Source: Amycolatopsis sp. cg9 (lineage in GTDB: Bacteria > Actinomycetota > Actinomycetes > Mycobacteriales > Pseudonocardiaceae). Taken from it: a stretch of 64,000 bases of DNA. The notes beneath the pieces are model-generated. The model saw only the letters and a program-made list of their open reading frames with translations, did not search any database and was not told the origin of the DNA. A program made the position numbers and the translations under genes. Within the stretch, counting starts at the first letter, position 1. Each line of letters starts with the position of its first letter. The stretch lies in the NCBI RefSeq assembly GCF_041346945.1, contig NZ_CP166850.1, forward strand, positions 8,850,501 to 8,914,500, given 5' to 3'. This document shows, one piece after another, positions 20,041 to 32,445 of this stretch.

Positions 20041-21402
20041 ATGACAGTTCGGGTGCGCGCCACCGGAGCCGGCCGCTCGTCCGGGCGCCGCGGGCGGTAC
20101 GCGGGGCTGGCCGCCGGCGTCGCGGCCGTCCTCGCCGCGGTCACGGCGTGCGGGAACGGCGGGAGCGGGGCCCAGGGCGGGTTCGAGCCCGTACCGCAGA
20201 CCGGCGGGAAGATCACCGTCTGGGTCGACTCGACACGGCTGCCCGCGGCCCAGCTCTACCAGCAGCAGCACCCCGCGGTGCAGCTGGAAATCGTCACTTA
20301 CGACGGGGACGCCAACGGCTCGAACTACCTGCAGACCAAGGTGAGCCTGTTCAACCGCACCCGCAGCGGCTGGCCGGACGTGGTGTTCAGCTCGCAGAAC
20401 AACGAGGCCACCTGGGCGGTGCCGGCCGGGTTCACGGCCCCGCTGGACAAGGGCCGGATCCCGGCCGCCACCCTGAGCGGCTGGAGCGCCGGCGCCAACG
20501 ATCCCTGCACGGTCGACGGCACGCTCTACTGCCTGCGCAACGACCTCGCCCCGACCGTCCTCTGGTACAACGCGCCGCTGATGTCGTCGTGGGGTTACCA
20601 GGTGCCCAAGACCTGGGAGGAGTACCAGGCGCTGGGGCAGCGCGTCGCCACCGAGCACCCGGGCTACCTGGTGGGCACCGCGGGCGACAACTTCACCCCG
20701 GAGATCTACCTCTGGGCCGGCAAGTGCGGTGCCAACGAGATCACCGGCCCGAAGTCGGTCAAGGTCACCACGACCAGCCCGGCCTGCACCCGGATGGCGG
20801 CGCTGCTCGACACGCTCGTCCGGAACCGCACGATGGCCACCAGCAGCGTGTTCAGCTCCGACTTCGCCAAGAACGCCGCGGACAAGATCCTCCTGCTGCC
20901 CGGCCCGTCGTGGTTCGGCGGCTCGGTGTTCCAGGAGTCGTTCAAGACCCCGGCGGGGCAGATCGCCGCCGCGCCGCTGCCGCAGTGGGCCGCCGACCCG
21001 GCGCCCTCGGTCGGCAACGTCGGCGGTGGCACCTGGCTGCTGTCCGCGCACAGCGCCAACCTCAAGGACGCCACCGACTTCCTCACCTGGGTGACCACTT
21101 CGGACGAGTACCAGGGCGAGGTCTCGCCGGGGTACCCCGCCTACGCGCCGGTCGTCAAGACCTGGCTGGCGAAGCAGTCTTCGAGCAAGTACTACGCCGG
21201 CGACATCGCGGGCCCGCTGCGCGGGGCCGCGTCGCAGGTGTGGCCGGGCTGGGGCTACGGGCAGTTCAGCCAGGAGGCGATCTGGGCGGCGACCGTGACC
21301 CCGGGTCTGACCGCGGGCCGGACGATCGTCTCGATGCTGCCCGACTGGCAGGCCGCGATCACGGACCACGCGCGGTCCACCGGCTACGAGGTCGGCCCGT
21401 GA
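20041..21402 (+). CDS. ABC sugar importer, extracellular solute-binding lipoprotein (453 aa)
   Basis: The lipoprotein signal ends in AAVTACGNGGSG (lipobox V-T-A-C), so the protein is anchored by a diacylglyceryl Cys. The mature part has the family-1 (CUT1) binding-protein pattern: GGKITVWVDSTRLPAAQLY, NYLQTKVSLFNRTRSGWPDV, YCLRNDLAPTVLWYNAPL, WEEYQALGQRVATEHPGY and VGNVGGGTWLLSAHSANLKD. ATG 20041 with GGAG 6 nt upstream is preferred over an earlier in-frame codon lacking a signal sequence. It overlaps the first permease by GTGA. Import of an oligosaccharide is likely; the neighbouring cytosolic enzyme (23182-25104) may cleave it. Confidence 0.93.
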   Translation: MTVRVRATGAGRSSGRRGRYAGLAAGVAAVLAAVTACGNGGSGAQGGFEPVPQTGGKITVWVDSTRLPAAQLYQQQHPAVQLEIVTYDGDANGSNYLQTKVSLFNRTRSGWPDVVFSSQNNEATWAVPAGFTAPLDKGRIPAATLSGWSAGANDPCTVDGTLYCLRNDLAPTVLWYNAPLMSSWGYQVPKTWEEYQALGQRVATEHPGYLVGTAGDNFTPEIYLWAGKCGANEITGPKSVKVTTTSPACTRMAALLDTLVRNRTMATSSVFSSDFAKNAADKILLLPGPSWFGGSVFQESFKTPAGQIAAAPLPQWAADPAPSVGNVGGGTWLLSAHSANLKDATDFLTWVTTSDEYQGEVSPGYPAYAPVVKTWLAKQSSSKYYAGDIAGPLRGAASQVWPGWGYGQFSQEAIWAATVTPGLTAGRTIVSMLPDWQAAITDHARSTGYEVGP

Positions 21403-22307
21403 CCACGGCTCCCCGGCCGGCCGGCACCCCTTCGCGGCGGCGGGGGTTCTGGCCGGGCCGGGCCGGGCACCTGTTCGTCGCCGCCTACGTCGTCCTGCTG
21501 ATCGCCTTCGGCGTCATCCCCACCGGGTACGCGGTGTACTTCGCCTTCACCGACGCCGGAGACACCTTCGCCGGTTTCTCGAACTTCGCCGAAGCCGCCA
21601 CCGACTTCCGGTACTACGGCGCCGTCGGGCACGTGGCGCTCTACCTGGTGTGCTGGCTGGTTTCCCTGGTGGTGTTCGTCGTCGGGCTGGCGTTGCTGCT
21701 GCACCGCCTGACCTGGAGCGGGGCCGGCAAAGCCGTGCGGTTCCTCTACTACATCCCGGGCGCGCTGGCCGGGGCCGCGAGCGTGCTGGTGTGGCTGTTC
21801 ATGCTGGACCCGTCGGTGAGCCCGGTGAGCGCGCTGCTGCGCGTGGCCGGGTTCGGCACCTTCGGCCAGGTCGTCGCGCCGGGCCACCTCCCGGTCCTGT
21901 TCACGATCATCGCGTTCTGGACCGGGGCGGGCGGCTGGATCGTGGTGGTGTACGGCGCGCTGAACAACATCTCCCCCGAGCTGCTGGAGGCGGCCCGGAT
22001 CGACGGCGCGGGCGCGTGGCAGACGGCCTGGCGCATCCAGATCCCGTTGCTGCGCAAGTGGATCGTCTACATGGTCATCCTGGCGTTCGCCGGCGGGACC
22101 CAGCTCTTCGTCGAGCCGCAGCTGCTGTCGCAGGCGAGTGTCGGCGTGGCGGGCCGCGACTACTCGCTCAACCAGCTCTCCTACGACTTCGCCTTCCAGA
22201 ACGACAACGTGAACACCGCCGCGGCGATCTCGGTGGAGCTGCTGGTGGTCGGGCTGGTCGTCGCCGGCGTGTTCGTCGCGCGGTCGGGGTTCTTCGATGC
22301 CGATTGA
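21399..22307 (+). CDS. ABC sugar importer permease, MalF/UgpA type (302 aa)
   Basis: Six hydrophobic segments, with the EAA loop SPELLEAARIDGAGAWQTAW followed by RIQIPLLRKW, the coupling motif that contacts the ATPase. The GTG start at 21399 overlaps the binding-protein stop (GTGA) and the 3' end overlaps the next permease by 11 bp. The operon has no ATPase gene. Known actinobacterial CUT1 importers share a multitask ATPase (MsiK) encoded elsewhere, which is the probable motor here. Confidence 0.92.
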   Translation: MTTAPRPAGTPSRRRGFWPGRAGHLFVAAYVVLLIAFGVIPTGYAVYFAFTDAGDTFAGFSNFAEAATDFRYYGAVGHVALYLVCWLVSLVVFVVGLALLLHRLTWSGAGKAVRFLYYIPGALAGAASVLVWLFMLDPSVSPVSALLRVAGFGTFGQVVAPGHLPVLFTIIAFWTGAGGWIVVVYGALNNISPELLEAARIDGAGAWQTAWRIQIPLLRKWIVYMVILAFAGGTQLFVEPQLLSQASVGVAGRDYSLNQLSYDFAFQNDNVNTAAAISVELLVVGLVVAGVFVARSGFFDAD

Positions 22308-23178
22308 CGCCCGCCGCGCCCGGCGGCTGCCGAACCCGCTGCCGGCCCTGGTGCTCGGGCTGTTCCTGGTCTTCTTCGTGCTCCCCGTGGGGTGGCTCGT
22401 GCTCGCGGCCACGAAGACCGACGACCAGCTCGTGCACGGCGATCCCCTGTCCTTCGGCTCGTGGCACGCGCTGGCGGGCAACTGGACCGCGCTCACCTCC
22501 TTCCAGGACAACGCGATCTTCCGCTGGCTGGGCAACTCCGCGCTGTACTCGTTCGTCGCGCTCGCGATCACGTTGTGCGTGGCGATCCCGGCCGGCTACG
22601 CCCTCGCGATGACCGAGTTCCGCGGCCGGCGCACGCTGCTGGTCGCGACGCTGGTCGTGATGCTGATGCCGAACGCGACCCTCGTCGTGCCGTTGTTCCT
22701 CGAGGTGAACGCGGTGCGCCTGATCGGGTCGATGTGGTCGGTCGTCCTGCCCTACTCGTTCTACCCGTTCGGCGTGTACCTGACCTACATCTACTTCGGC
22801 ACCGCGGTCCCCCGGGACCTGATCGCGGCGGCGCAGCTCGACGGCTGCTCGTCGTTCGGCGTGTTCCGCCACGTCGCCCTGCCGCTGGCCACGCCGATCG
22901 TCGCGCTCGTCGGCTTCTTCAGCTTCGTGGCCAACTGGACCAACTACTTCCTGCCCTACGTCCTGCTGCCGGAGAGCGACCAGTTCCCGGTCCAGGTGGG
23001 CCTGGGCACGCTGCTGAACTCGGTCCCCCAGTTCAACCCGACGGCCGGCACGGCGGCGGTGCACCGGCCGGAACTGGCGCTGGCCACCCTGCTGGCGATC
23101 ACGCCGGTCCTCGTCGTTTTCCTTTTCTCCCAGCGGTTCCTGGTCGCCGGGATGCTGGCCGGCGCGACCAAGGAGTAG
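22297..23178 (+). CDS. ABC sugar importer permease, MalG/UgpE type (293 aa)
   Basis: Begins MPIDARRARRLPNPLPALVL. Has six hydrophobic segments and the EAA loop PRDLIAAAQLDGCSSFGVFR followed by HVALPLATPI. ARRLP at the N-terminus and FLFSQRFLVAGMLAGATKE at the C-terminus are the usual ends of MalG-type subunits. It overlaps the previous permease gene by 11 bp and lies 3 nt before the next gene, so importer and downstream enzyme are tightly co-expressed. Confidence 0.93.
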   Translation: MPIDARRARRLPNPLPALVLGLFLVFFVLPVGWLVLAATKTDDQLVHGDPLSFGSWHALAGNWTALTSFQDNAIFRWLGNSALYSFVALAITLCVAIPAGYALAMTEFRGRRTLLVATLVVMLMPNATLVVPLFLEVNAVRLIGSMWSVVLPYSFYPFGVYLTYIYFGTAVPRDLIAAAQLDGCSSFGVFRHVALPLATPIVALVGFFSFVANWTNYFLPYVLLPESDQFPVQVGLGTLLNSVPQFNPTAGTAAVHRPELALATLLAITPVLVVFLFSQRFLVAGMLAGATKE

Positions 23179-23181
23179 CCG

Positions 23182-25104
23182 ATGCACCCCGCCATCACGG
23201 CTTCGGTCCCCCTGCTCGAACCACCGGGCTGGGCGATCGCCGAGCGCGAGCTGTTCGCCCTGCTCGACCGGGCGTGGCGCCGGTTCGCCCGCGACTTCAC
23301 CGGCCCGGACGGGCGGCTGGCCTACGCCGGCGGGCTCACCACCCGCGACGGCGTCGACGACTTCTACGAAACCTTCTTCAACTGGCCCCAGCTCTACCTG
23401 CTCGGCGGCGCCGCCGACCTGCTCGCCGAGTCGGAGCGGCACTGGGCGGGCGTCACCCGGCAGCTGACCGCACTCGGCATGCTGCACGACGGGTACGAAC
23501 GCGGCTACGACTGGTTCCACCAGGGCGAAAGCCTGCTCCTGCTGTACTTCCTGTGCATGGCCGCGCCCGAGCGGTGGCGGGCGCGCGCGCTGCGGTTCGC
23601 CGAGCTCTACGTCGACCCCGCCCACGGCAACTACGACCCCGTGCACCGCATCATCCGCCGGCCCCACAACGGCAGCGACCCGGCGCGGGAAGGCCTCTTC
23701 GACGGGGACTCGTACCCGTGGCTGCCCCGGGAAGCGGCGACGTACGGCTTCCCGCTGGAGTGGTTGCTGCCCCCGGACGCCGAGGAGCCGCCGCGGGAGC
23801 GCGACCCGCGGCTCGGCGAGCAGCTGCGGCGCCGGACGGGGACCGGCGACACGGCGGTCAACCTGGCCGCCGCCGGGCTCGTCTTCAACGCGTGGCTGCT
23901 GTCCGGCGAAGAGCGCTACCGCGACTGGCTCGCCGAATACGTCGGCGCCTGGCGGGACCGCGCGGCGGCCAACAACGGCATCCTGCCCGACAACGTCGCT
24001 CCCGACGGCACCGTGGGCGGCCTGCTCGACGGCCGCTGGTACGGCGGGCACTACGGCTGGTCCTGGCCGCACGGCTGGTACAGCGTCGGGCACGCCGCCG
24101 TCGTCGCCGCGCTGTCGGCCGCGCTTGCCACCGGCGACGACACCTTCACCGACCTGGTGCGCCCGGCGCTGGACGAACTCCTCGCCCACGCCAAGGTGCT
24201 GGCCTTCACCGAGGCGGACTCCAGCCTCGCCACCAAGTGGACCGTGCAGCTGCGGGAGGACGTCGACACCCCGACGCTGCACGTGCCCTACCGCCACGAC
24301 GACCGGGGCTGGTTCGACTACAACCCGATGCTGATGGGTGTCCCGGTCGCGCTGTGGCACCACACGGCCGCGCCGGACGACCGCGCCCGCCTCGAACGGC
24401 TGCGCGCGGCCGGCGGCCACGACTGGCGGACCGTGCGGCCGTTCCGCAGCAAGGAGGAGGCCGGGCACGAAGAGCCGTGGCTCGCCTACCTCGCCGGGGA
24501 CAACCCGGACTACCCGGAGCGGATCCTGGCCGCCGCCCAGGCCCAGGTGCGGCACCGGCTGGCCCGCATGGAGCGCCACCGCGGCCAGGCCGTGGCCGAA
24601 GCCGACATCCACCTGTGGCAGCAGTCCAACCCGGTGGTCACCGAGGCGCTGGTCCAGCTCACTTGGGGCGGTCCGCAGGTGGTCTACAACGGCGGGCTGC
24701 AGCAGGCCCGCGTCCGGTACTACGACGCGGAGGCGCGGCGCCCCGGCCTGCCCGGGTCGGTGGCGGCGCTGGTGTCCGGCATCGACCCCGAGGCGACCGT
24801 GGTCGAGCTGGTCAACCTCGACCCGGAGCTGCCCCGGTCGGTGCTCGTCCAGGCCGGGGCGTTCGCCGAACACCACATCCGCGCCGTCGCCTACAGCGTG
24901 TGCGACGACCCGTCCTGGATCGGCGGCCTCTACGACTACGGCCACCGCGAACCGGTCGTGACGACGGCGTCGCTCGACCTCGACGGTCCGTGGCTCCGGG
25001 TGGACCTGCCCCGCTCCACCCGGATCCACCTGACCCTGCGGCTCGTCCTGCGGGCCCGTACGCCGTCGTACGCGACCCCGTTCGACGAGCACGACGCGAG
25101 GTGA
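23182..25104 (+). CDS. Cytosolic protein of unknown family, probable alpha/alpha-barrel carbohydrate-active enzyme (640 aa)
   Basis: I do not recognise a named family. No signal peptide or membrane helix is visible. The sequence is rich in Trp, Tyr, His and Asp clustered in short blocks typical of alpha/alpha-toroid glycosidases or lyases: YETFFNWPQLYLLGGAADLL, GYERGYDWFHQGESLLLLYF, FDGDSYPWLPREAATYGF, GGHYGWSWPHGWYSVGHAA, TKWTVQLREDVDTP and DDRGWFDYNPMLMGVPVALW. The last 120 residues look like a beta-sandwich (ATVVELVNLDPELPRSVLVQ). The gene starts 3 nt after the last permease gene, so it is the end of the importer operon and presumably acts on the imported sugar. Enzymatic type (hydrolase, lyase, isomerase) is open. 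Confidence 0.7.
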   Translation: MHPAITASVPLLEPPGWAIAERELFALLDRAWRRFARDFTGPDGRLAYAGGLTTRDGVDDFYETFFNWPQLYLLGGAADLLAESERHWAGVTRQLTALGMLHDGYERGYDWFHQGESLLLLYFLCMAAPERWRARALRFAELYVDPAHGNYDPVHRIIRRPHNGSDPAREGLFDGDSYPWLPREAATYGFPLEWLLPPDAEEPPRERDPRLGEQLRRRTGTGDTAVNLAAAGLVFNAWLLSGEERYRDWLAEYVGAWRDRAAANNGILPDNVAPDGTVGGLLDGRWYGGHYGWSWPHGWYSVGHAAVVAALSAALATGDDTFTDLVRPALDELLAHAKVLAFTEADSSLATKWTVQLREDVDTPTLHVPYRHDDRGWFDYNPMLMGVPVALWHHTAAPDDRARLERLRAAGGHDWRTVRPFRSKEEAGHEEPWLAYLAGDNPDYPERILAAAQAQVRHRLARMERHRGQAVAEADIHLWQQSNPVVTEALVQLTWGGPQVVYNGGLQQARVRYYDAEARRPGLPGSVAALVSGIDPEATVVELVNLDPELPRSVLVQAGAFAEHHIRAVAYSVCDDPSWIGGLYDYGHREPVVTTASLDLDGPWLRVDLPRSTRIHLTLRLVLRARTPSYATPFDEHDAR

Positions 25105-25116
25105 TTCCGCGGGCCG

Positions 25117-28018
<2,902 letters not shown>

Positions 28019-28046
28019 CGAACTCCTTTGTCCGGACGAAACACCG

Positions 28047-30422
28047 TCAGCTCCGGGCCCACTTCTGGGCGTCGCCGCCCGTGCAGGCCTGCAGGGTCAC
28101 GGGAGCGCTGTTCCCGGTGCCTCCGCTCGGGGCGAGGCACAGTCCCGACGGGACACCGGTGATCGTGCCGTCGGCGTTCGCGGTCCACTGCTGGTTCGGG
28201 CCGCTCGTGCAGTCCCAGATGATCGCCCGGGTACCCGCCGACGTGCTCGCGCCTTCGGCGTCGAGGCACTTGGCTCCGTAAACCAGCAGCTGCTTCCCGG
28301 AGGTGAGCGTCCACTGCTGGTTGCCGCCACCGTTGCAGTCCCACAGCGCGACCTGGGTGCCGTTCGTCTGGGAGACGTTGGGGACGTCGAGGCAGCGGCC
28401 GGAGCCGGTGTTGCGCAGCACCGACGTCGACCCGCCACCCGAGCCGGTCACGGCCAGGTTGTCGAACTGGGCGGTCTCCCCCGTGCTCGTGCCGATCCCG
28501 GCCTGGCCGGCCGGGAAGGTGCCGTCGGTGACCGTGCCGAGCACGGCGCCGTCGAGGGATGCGGTGATGGTGCTGCCGGAGAAACCCAGGGACAGCTTGT
28601 GCCAGCGGTTCGTGCCCAGCGCCGTCGTCGTGCCGCTGCGCAGCGTCGTGACCTGCTGGCTGGTGTTGTTGCGCTGGATCGACCACGCACCGGTGTCGCT
28701 GATCCGCAGGTAGTACGCGTTCACCGCGCCCTGGTTGCCCGTGTCCTGCGAGCCGACCCGGCCGAGCAGCTGGACCGACCCGGACTTCTCCAGCAGCACG
28801 TCCGCGTTGACCGTGTAGGTGCTCCAGGCCACGTTGCCCAGCAGCGCGTAGGGATCGACGAACTTCTTCCAGGGGATCGTCTTCTGCGGCGCGGCCTGGC
28901 GCACGCACGTGCCGGAACGCCCGGCGCCGCAGGGCGACGTCTCGAACGCGCCCTCCATGTCCATCAGGTACTTGGCTTCCTTGCCGGTCGCGTACCCGTC
29001 GAAGTCGTCGCTGTAGGGCAGGTTCAGCGAACCCTGCGCCGGGCTGGTCGCGGTGCCCTTGCCCTGCCCGGTGGTGGTCGTGATCGTGTAGAGGTAACCG
29101 GGCTGCGCGGTGAGGGCGAACGCTCCCCCGGACGGCGTGATGTCGGCCGTGTGCTTGAAGAAGTCCGCGGGGTTGTTCGAGTTGAGGTTCGTGGCCCACA
29201 CGTGCACCTGGCCGGTCGACAGCCCGCCGGTGACGTTGAGGTTCAGCGTCTGGGCCGAAGTGGCGTCCATCGTCTCGACGACCGTGCTGTAGTCACCGGT
29301 GCTCGGGGACCTCAGCGAGACGTAGCTGCCGTTGGCGCGGTTGCCGCCGAGGTACCCGCTGGCGGCGTCGAGGTACTTCCACCCGGGCGCGGTGAACTGC
29401 GTGGTGTGCGCCAGCGCCCAGGCGTCCTTGCCGACCGAGTAGTAGCCCGACCAGGGCTGGTTGGCGAGGATCAGCCCCACCGTCGGCCAGGGGATGTTCG
29501 GCGTGGTGGCGGCGATGAGGTCCCAGTTGAGGTAAGCGGTCATCTTGCCGTCGAGGTAGACGCGGTTGACGCCGCGGGCCAGCGGTTTGGCGCCGTCGTT
29601 GTAGTCCTGGGAGCCGTTCTCACTGGACCACAGCGTCTTCCCGGTGCCGGTGACGCCGGCCGGGACGCTGCACGACGTCTGCGCGCTGAGGTAACCGCAC
29701 GTGTAGTGGGCGCTGAGCACGTCGGTCGCGTTGCGGTAGGCCGTGTTGGTCGAGATCGCGCTCGCGGGTCCCCAGTCTCCGGGCCACGAGTCGCCGGAGA
29801 TGAGCTTGACGGCGCTGTACCCGTTGGCGTTGAGCGCGTTGCGGATCGTCACGGTCCAGTCGGCGCTCCACTGCTTCTCGTTCTGGACGGTCGTGAGGTA
29901 GTCGATCGTCAGCCCGTGCTGCTTGGCGCACCCGAGCCAGGAAAGGTAGTAGTCGGTCAGGTCGTTGGAGAAGAAGGTGCCGTTGCCGATCCAGCCCGCC
30001 GCGCCCCAGGGCAGGCCGACCAGCTTGACGGCGGGGTTGCGCGCCTTGGCCTGCTCCATGAGCCACCACTCGTAGCCGCGGTTGCAGTCCAGATCACCGC
30101 GGAAGTGCGCGTGGCTGGGTTCCGCCCCGCTGGTGGAGTTGGTGTCGCCGCCCATCTCCACCTTGAGGATCTGCAGCGCGGCGCCGTAACCCGGCTTGAA
30201 GAGGTAGTCGAGGATCTGGCCGCGCTGGGGCTCGGGGTAGTCGATCAGCAGGCGGCTGTTGCCACCCCCGCCGCTGACCGCGCCGACGCCGTCGAACGTG
30301 CGCCCGGCCGAGCCGCCGTCGATCGTGATCGAGGTGGCGGCCTCGGCCGGCGCGGCCGCGGCCACCACGCCGCCGGCCAGGACGACGGTGGCGACCACCA
30401 TCCGCAGCAGGGTTCGGAACAT
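28047..30422 (-). CDS. Secreted GH59 beta-galactosidase/galactocerebrosidase-like enzyme with ricin-type lectin (791 aa)
   Basis: After the signal peptide, ITIDGGSAGRTFDGVGAVSG, then YPEPQRGQILDYLFKPGYGA and LQILKVEMGGDTNSTSGAEP, match GH59 (human GALC family) closely. The acid/base Glu is in TTVQNEKQWSADW and the nucleophile Glu in LWSSENGSQDY. GH59 accessory beta-sandwich/laminin-G-like domains follow (about 440-660; GNVAWSTYTVNADVLLE, NRWHKLSLGFSGSTITASLD). A C-terminal CBM13 (about 668-791) ends the protein. Bacterial GH59 enzymes are scarce; in this plant-wall locus a galactan or arabinogalactan side chain is a more natural substrate than a sphingolipid. ATG 30422 is chosen by the signal peptide. 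Gene gaps of 26 and 28 nt place it in the fucosidase operon. Confidence 0.92.
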   Translation of the reverse strand: MFRTLLRMVVATVVLAGGVVAAAAPAEAATSITIDGGSAGRTFDGVGAVSGGGGNSRLLIDYPEPQRGQILDYLFKPGYGAALQILKVEMGGDTNSTSGAEPSHAHFRGDLDCNRGYEWWLMEQAKARNPAVKLVGLPWGAAGWIGNGTFFSNDLTDYYLSWLGCAKQHGLTIDYLTTVQNEKQWSADWTVTIRNALNANGYSAVKLISGDSWPGDWGPASAISTNTAYRNATDVLSAHYTCGYLSAQTSCSVPAGVTGTGKTLWSSENGSQDYNDGAKPLARGVNRVYLDGKMTAYLNWDLIAATTPNIPWPTVGLILANQPWSGYYSVGKDAWALAHTTQFTAPGWKYLDAASGYLGGNRANGSYVSLRSPSTGDYSTVVETMDATSAQTLNLNVTGGLSTGQVHVWATNLNSNNPADFFKHTADITPSGGAFALTAQPGYLYTITTTTGQGKGTATSPAQGSLNLPYSDDFDGYATGKEAKYLMDMEGAFETSPCGAGRSGTCVRQAAPQKTIPWKKFVDPYALLGNVAWSTYTVNADVLLEKSGSVQLLGRVGSQDTGNQGAVNAYYLRISDTGAWSIQRNNTSQQVTTLRSGTTTALGTNRWHKLSLGFSGSTITASLDGAVLGTVTDGTFPAGQAGIGTSTGETAQFDNLAVTGSGGGSTSVLRNTGSGRCLDVPNVSQTNGTQVALWDCNGGGNQQWTLTSGKQLLVYGAKCLDAEGASTSAGTRAIIWDCTSGPNQQWTANADGTITGVPSGLCLAPSGGTGNSAPVTLQACTGGDAQKWARS

Positions 30423-30448
30423 GGCAGCTCTCGCTTCCGACGAAGGGC

Positions 30449-32416
30449 TCAGACGGCCGTGACGGTCCACTGGTTGTTGGTGCTGCCGTTCGGGGCCCAC
30501 AGGACCACCGGTGAGCCGGCCGCGGTGCTGCCCGCGCCGTCGAGTGCGGTGCCGGTGCCCCGGTTGACGATCTGGTAGCGCCCGTTGCCGAGCGCGGCCA
30601 GCCGCCACTGCTGGTTGTCGCTCCCGGTCCAGGCCGCCTGCACGGCGTTGACGCCGTTGCCGGTCCGGCCGGCGCTGTCGGCGACCATGCCGTTGGTGCG
30701 GTTGACGATCCGGTGGTAGCCGGTGCCCAGGTCGGCCAGCTGCCAGTGCAGGTTGGTGGACCCGTCGTAGGACCACTGCTTGAGCACCGACCCGGCCACG
30801 ACGGTCCCGCCGCTGTCGAGCACCAGACCGGTCGTGACGTTGGCGATCCGCACCCAGCCCGTGGGGACCGGGCCGGAGCCCAACGCCGGGATCTGGCCGG
30901 AGAAGGTCAGCTTCACCACGTACGCCGGAGCGCTGAACGGCGTCGACGGCAGCCGGACGTGCAGCCCGGAGCCGTCCTGGGTGCGGTCGGGCAGGTCGGT
31001 GTACGACCCCGCCGTGGCACCGAGCAGCTGCACGGACTTCAGCGAGCCGAGGTCGATCCGGCCCGCGCCGAGCGTGGTGATGTCCAGCGTGCCGCCCGGC
31101 CAGCCCATGACCGTGGCGTACAGGACGGTGTTGTCCTTGCCGCGGGTGAACCGGATGTCGCGATTGGTGCCCTCGCGGGGCGTCGTGAACGAGCCGCCGC
31201 CCATCTGCGTCGGGCCCTCGCCGTAGGCCGACCAGGCGCGGGTGGCGTAGATCGACTCCCCGAAGCGGGCGAGGTAGTCGCCGATGCCGAGCAGGATGCT
31301 CCGCTGTCCGGACGGGATGGTGCCGTCCGCCATCGGCGCGATGTTGAGCAGCATGGTGCCGTTCTTGCTGACGCGGTCGATCAGCGAATGCAGCATCGCC
31401 TTCATCGAGTAGTAGCCGATACCGGTCGTGTAGCACCAGCTGGAGCTGGAGATGCTGTCGTCGGTCAGCCAGTACGGGTTCTGGATGTCCCCCGGTCCGC
31501 CGCGTTCGAAGTCGAAGACCTCGCCCCGGTTGGTGAAGCCGTCCTTGTAGGTCGCGACGACGTCCTTGTTCCACGCGACGGCCTTGTTGTAGTAGTACGC
31601 GAGGAAGTCGAGTCTCCAGGACTCATCGACGCGGGAGAGGTTGAAGTCCTGCCAGAGCAGGTCCGGCTGGTAGCCGTCGACGACTTCGGCCAGCTTGTCG
31701 TACCAGAGCTGGTTTTCCGCCGCCGAGCCCAACTGGCCGTACAGCTTGCGCAGGCTCGCGTCCGACTGCGCCGGCACGTGGTCGTAGAAGCCGGTGAAGT
31801 GGTAGGCGTGGTGCAGCGACACCATGAACTTCAGGCCGCGGGCGCGGATCGCGTCGGCGTGCAGCCGCACGAGGTCCAGCCGCGGCCCCTTGGCGACGGA
31901 GTTCCATTCGTTGACGGCGCTGTTCCACATCGAGAAGCCGTCGTGGTGTTCGGCGACCGGCCCGGCGAACTTCGCGCCGGCGTCCGCGAACAGCTGCGCC
32001 CACTCCGCCGGGTCGAAGTTCCCGCCCGCGGACTTGAGCTTCGGCGCGAACTGCACCCAGTTGCCGGCCTTGTCGCGGGCCCCGTTGACGAAGTTGTGGT
32101 AGGGCCACGCCGACGGATCGCCGAACACGGCCTTGTGGTGGTTGTTCTCGCTCGACCCGCCGACGTACATGTTCCGCGGGTACCACTCGTTGCCGAAGGC
32201 GGGGACGCTGAAGGCGCCCCAGTGGAAGTAGATGCCGAACTTGGCGTCCTGGAACCACTCCGCCGCGGGCGGGTGCTGGTCGACCGACGACCACGTGGGC
32301 GTGTAGCTGCCCGGCCCGGCGGTGGCCGACGCGATCCCGCCGCGCAGGAGCCCGGCCGTCGCCGCGCCGCTCACGGTGATCAGGCCCAGCATGGCGCGGC
32401 GGCTGAACTCGGGCAT
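30449..32416 (-). CDS. Tat-exported GH29 alpha-L-fucosidase with ricin-type lectin (655 aa)
   Basis: The twin-arginine signal SRRAMLGLITVSGAATA suggests folded export, unlike the Sec signals of the neighbours. The GH29 catalytic domain (about 40-400) shows WFQDAKFGIYFHWGAFSVPA, EHHDGFSMWNSAVNEWN, GPRLDLVRLHADAIRARGLK, the nucleophile Asp in PDLLWQDFNLS, and SKNGTMLLNIAPMADGTIPS. A GH29 C-terminal beta-sandwich follows. A CBM13-like lectin of the longer RICIN type (about 520-655; GLVLDSGGTVVAGSVLKQW, HRIVNRTNGMVADSAG, QIVNRGTGTALDG) ends the protein. GAGGAGG precedes the ATG. It is the first gene of the four-gene leftward operon with GH59, GH54 and GH10, behind a LacI-type operator 29 nt upstream. 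Confidence 0.95.
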   Translation of the reverse strand: MPEFSRRAMLGLITVSGAATAGLLRGGIASATAGPGSYTPTWSSVDQHPPAAEWFQDAKFGIYFHWGAFSVPAFGNEWYPRNMYVGGSSENNHHKAVFGDPSAWPYHNFVNGARDKAGNWVQFAPKLKSAGGNFDPAEWAQLFADAGAKFAGPVAEHHDGFSMWNSAVNEWNSVAKGPRLDLVRLHADAIRARGLKFMVSLHHAYHFTGFYDHVPAQSDASLRKLYGQLGSAAENQLWYDKLAEVVDGYQPDLLWQDFNLSRVDESWRLDFLAYYYNKAVAWNKDVVATYKDGFTNRGEVFDFERGGPGDIQNPYWLTDDSISSSSWCYTTGIGYYSMKAMLHSLIDRVSKNGTMLLNIAPMADGTIPSGQRSILLGIGDYLARFGESIYATRAWSAYGEGPTQMGGGSFTTPREGTNRDIRFTRGKDNTVLYATVMGWPGGTLDITTLGAGRIDLGSLKSVQLLGATAGSYTDLPDRTQDGSGLHVRLPSTPFSAPAYVVKLTFSGQIPALGSGPVPTGWVRIANVTTGLVLDSGGTVVAGSVLKQWSYDGSTNLHWQLADLGTGYHRIVNRTNGMVADSAGRTGNGVNAVQAAWTGSDNQQWRLAALGNGRYQIVNRGTGTALDGAGSTAAGSPVVLWAPNGSTNNQWTVTAV

Positions 32417-32445
32417 GGCGGGAAGCCTCCTCGGCGCCGGATTGA

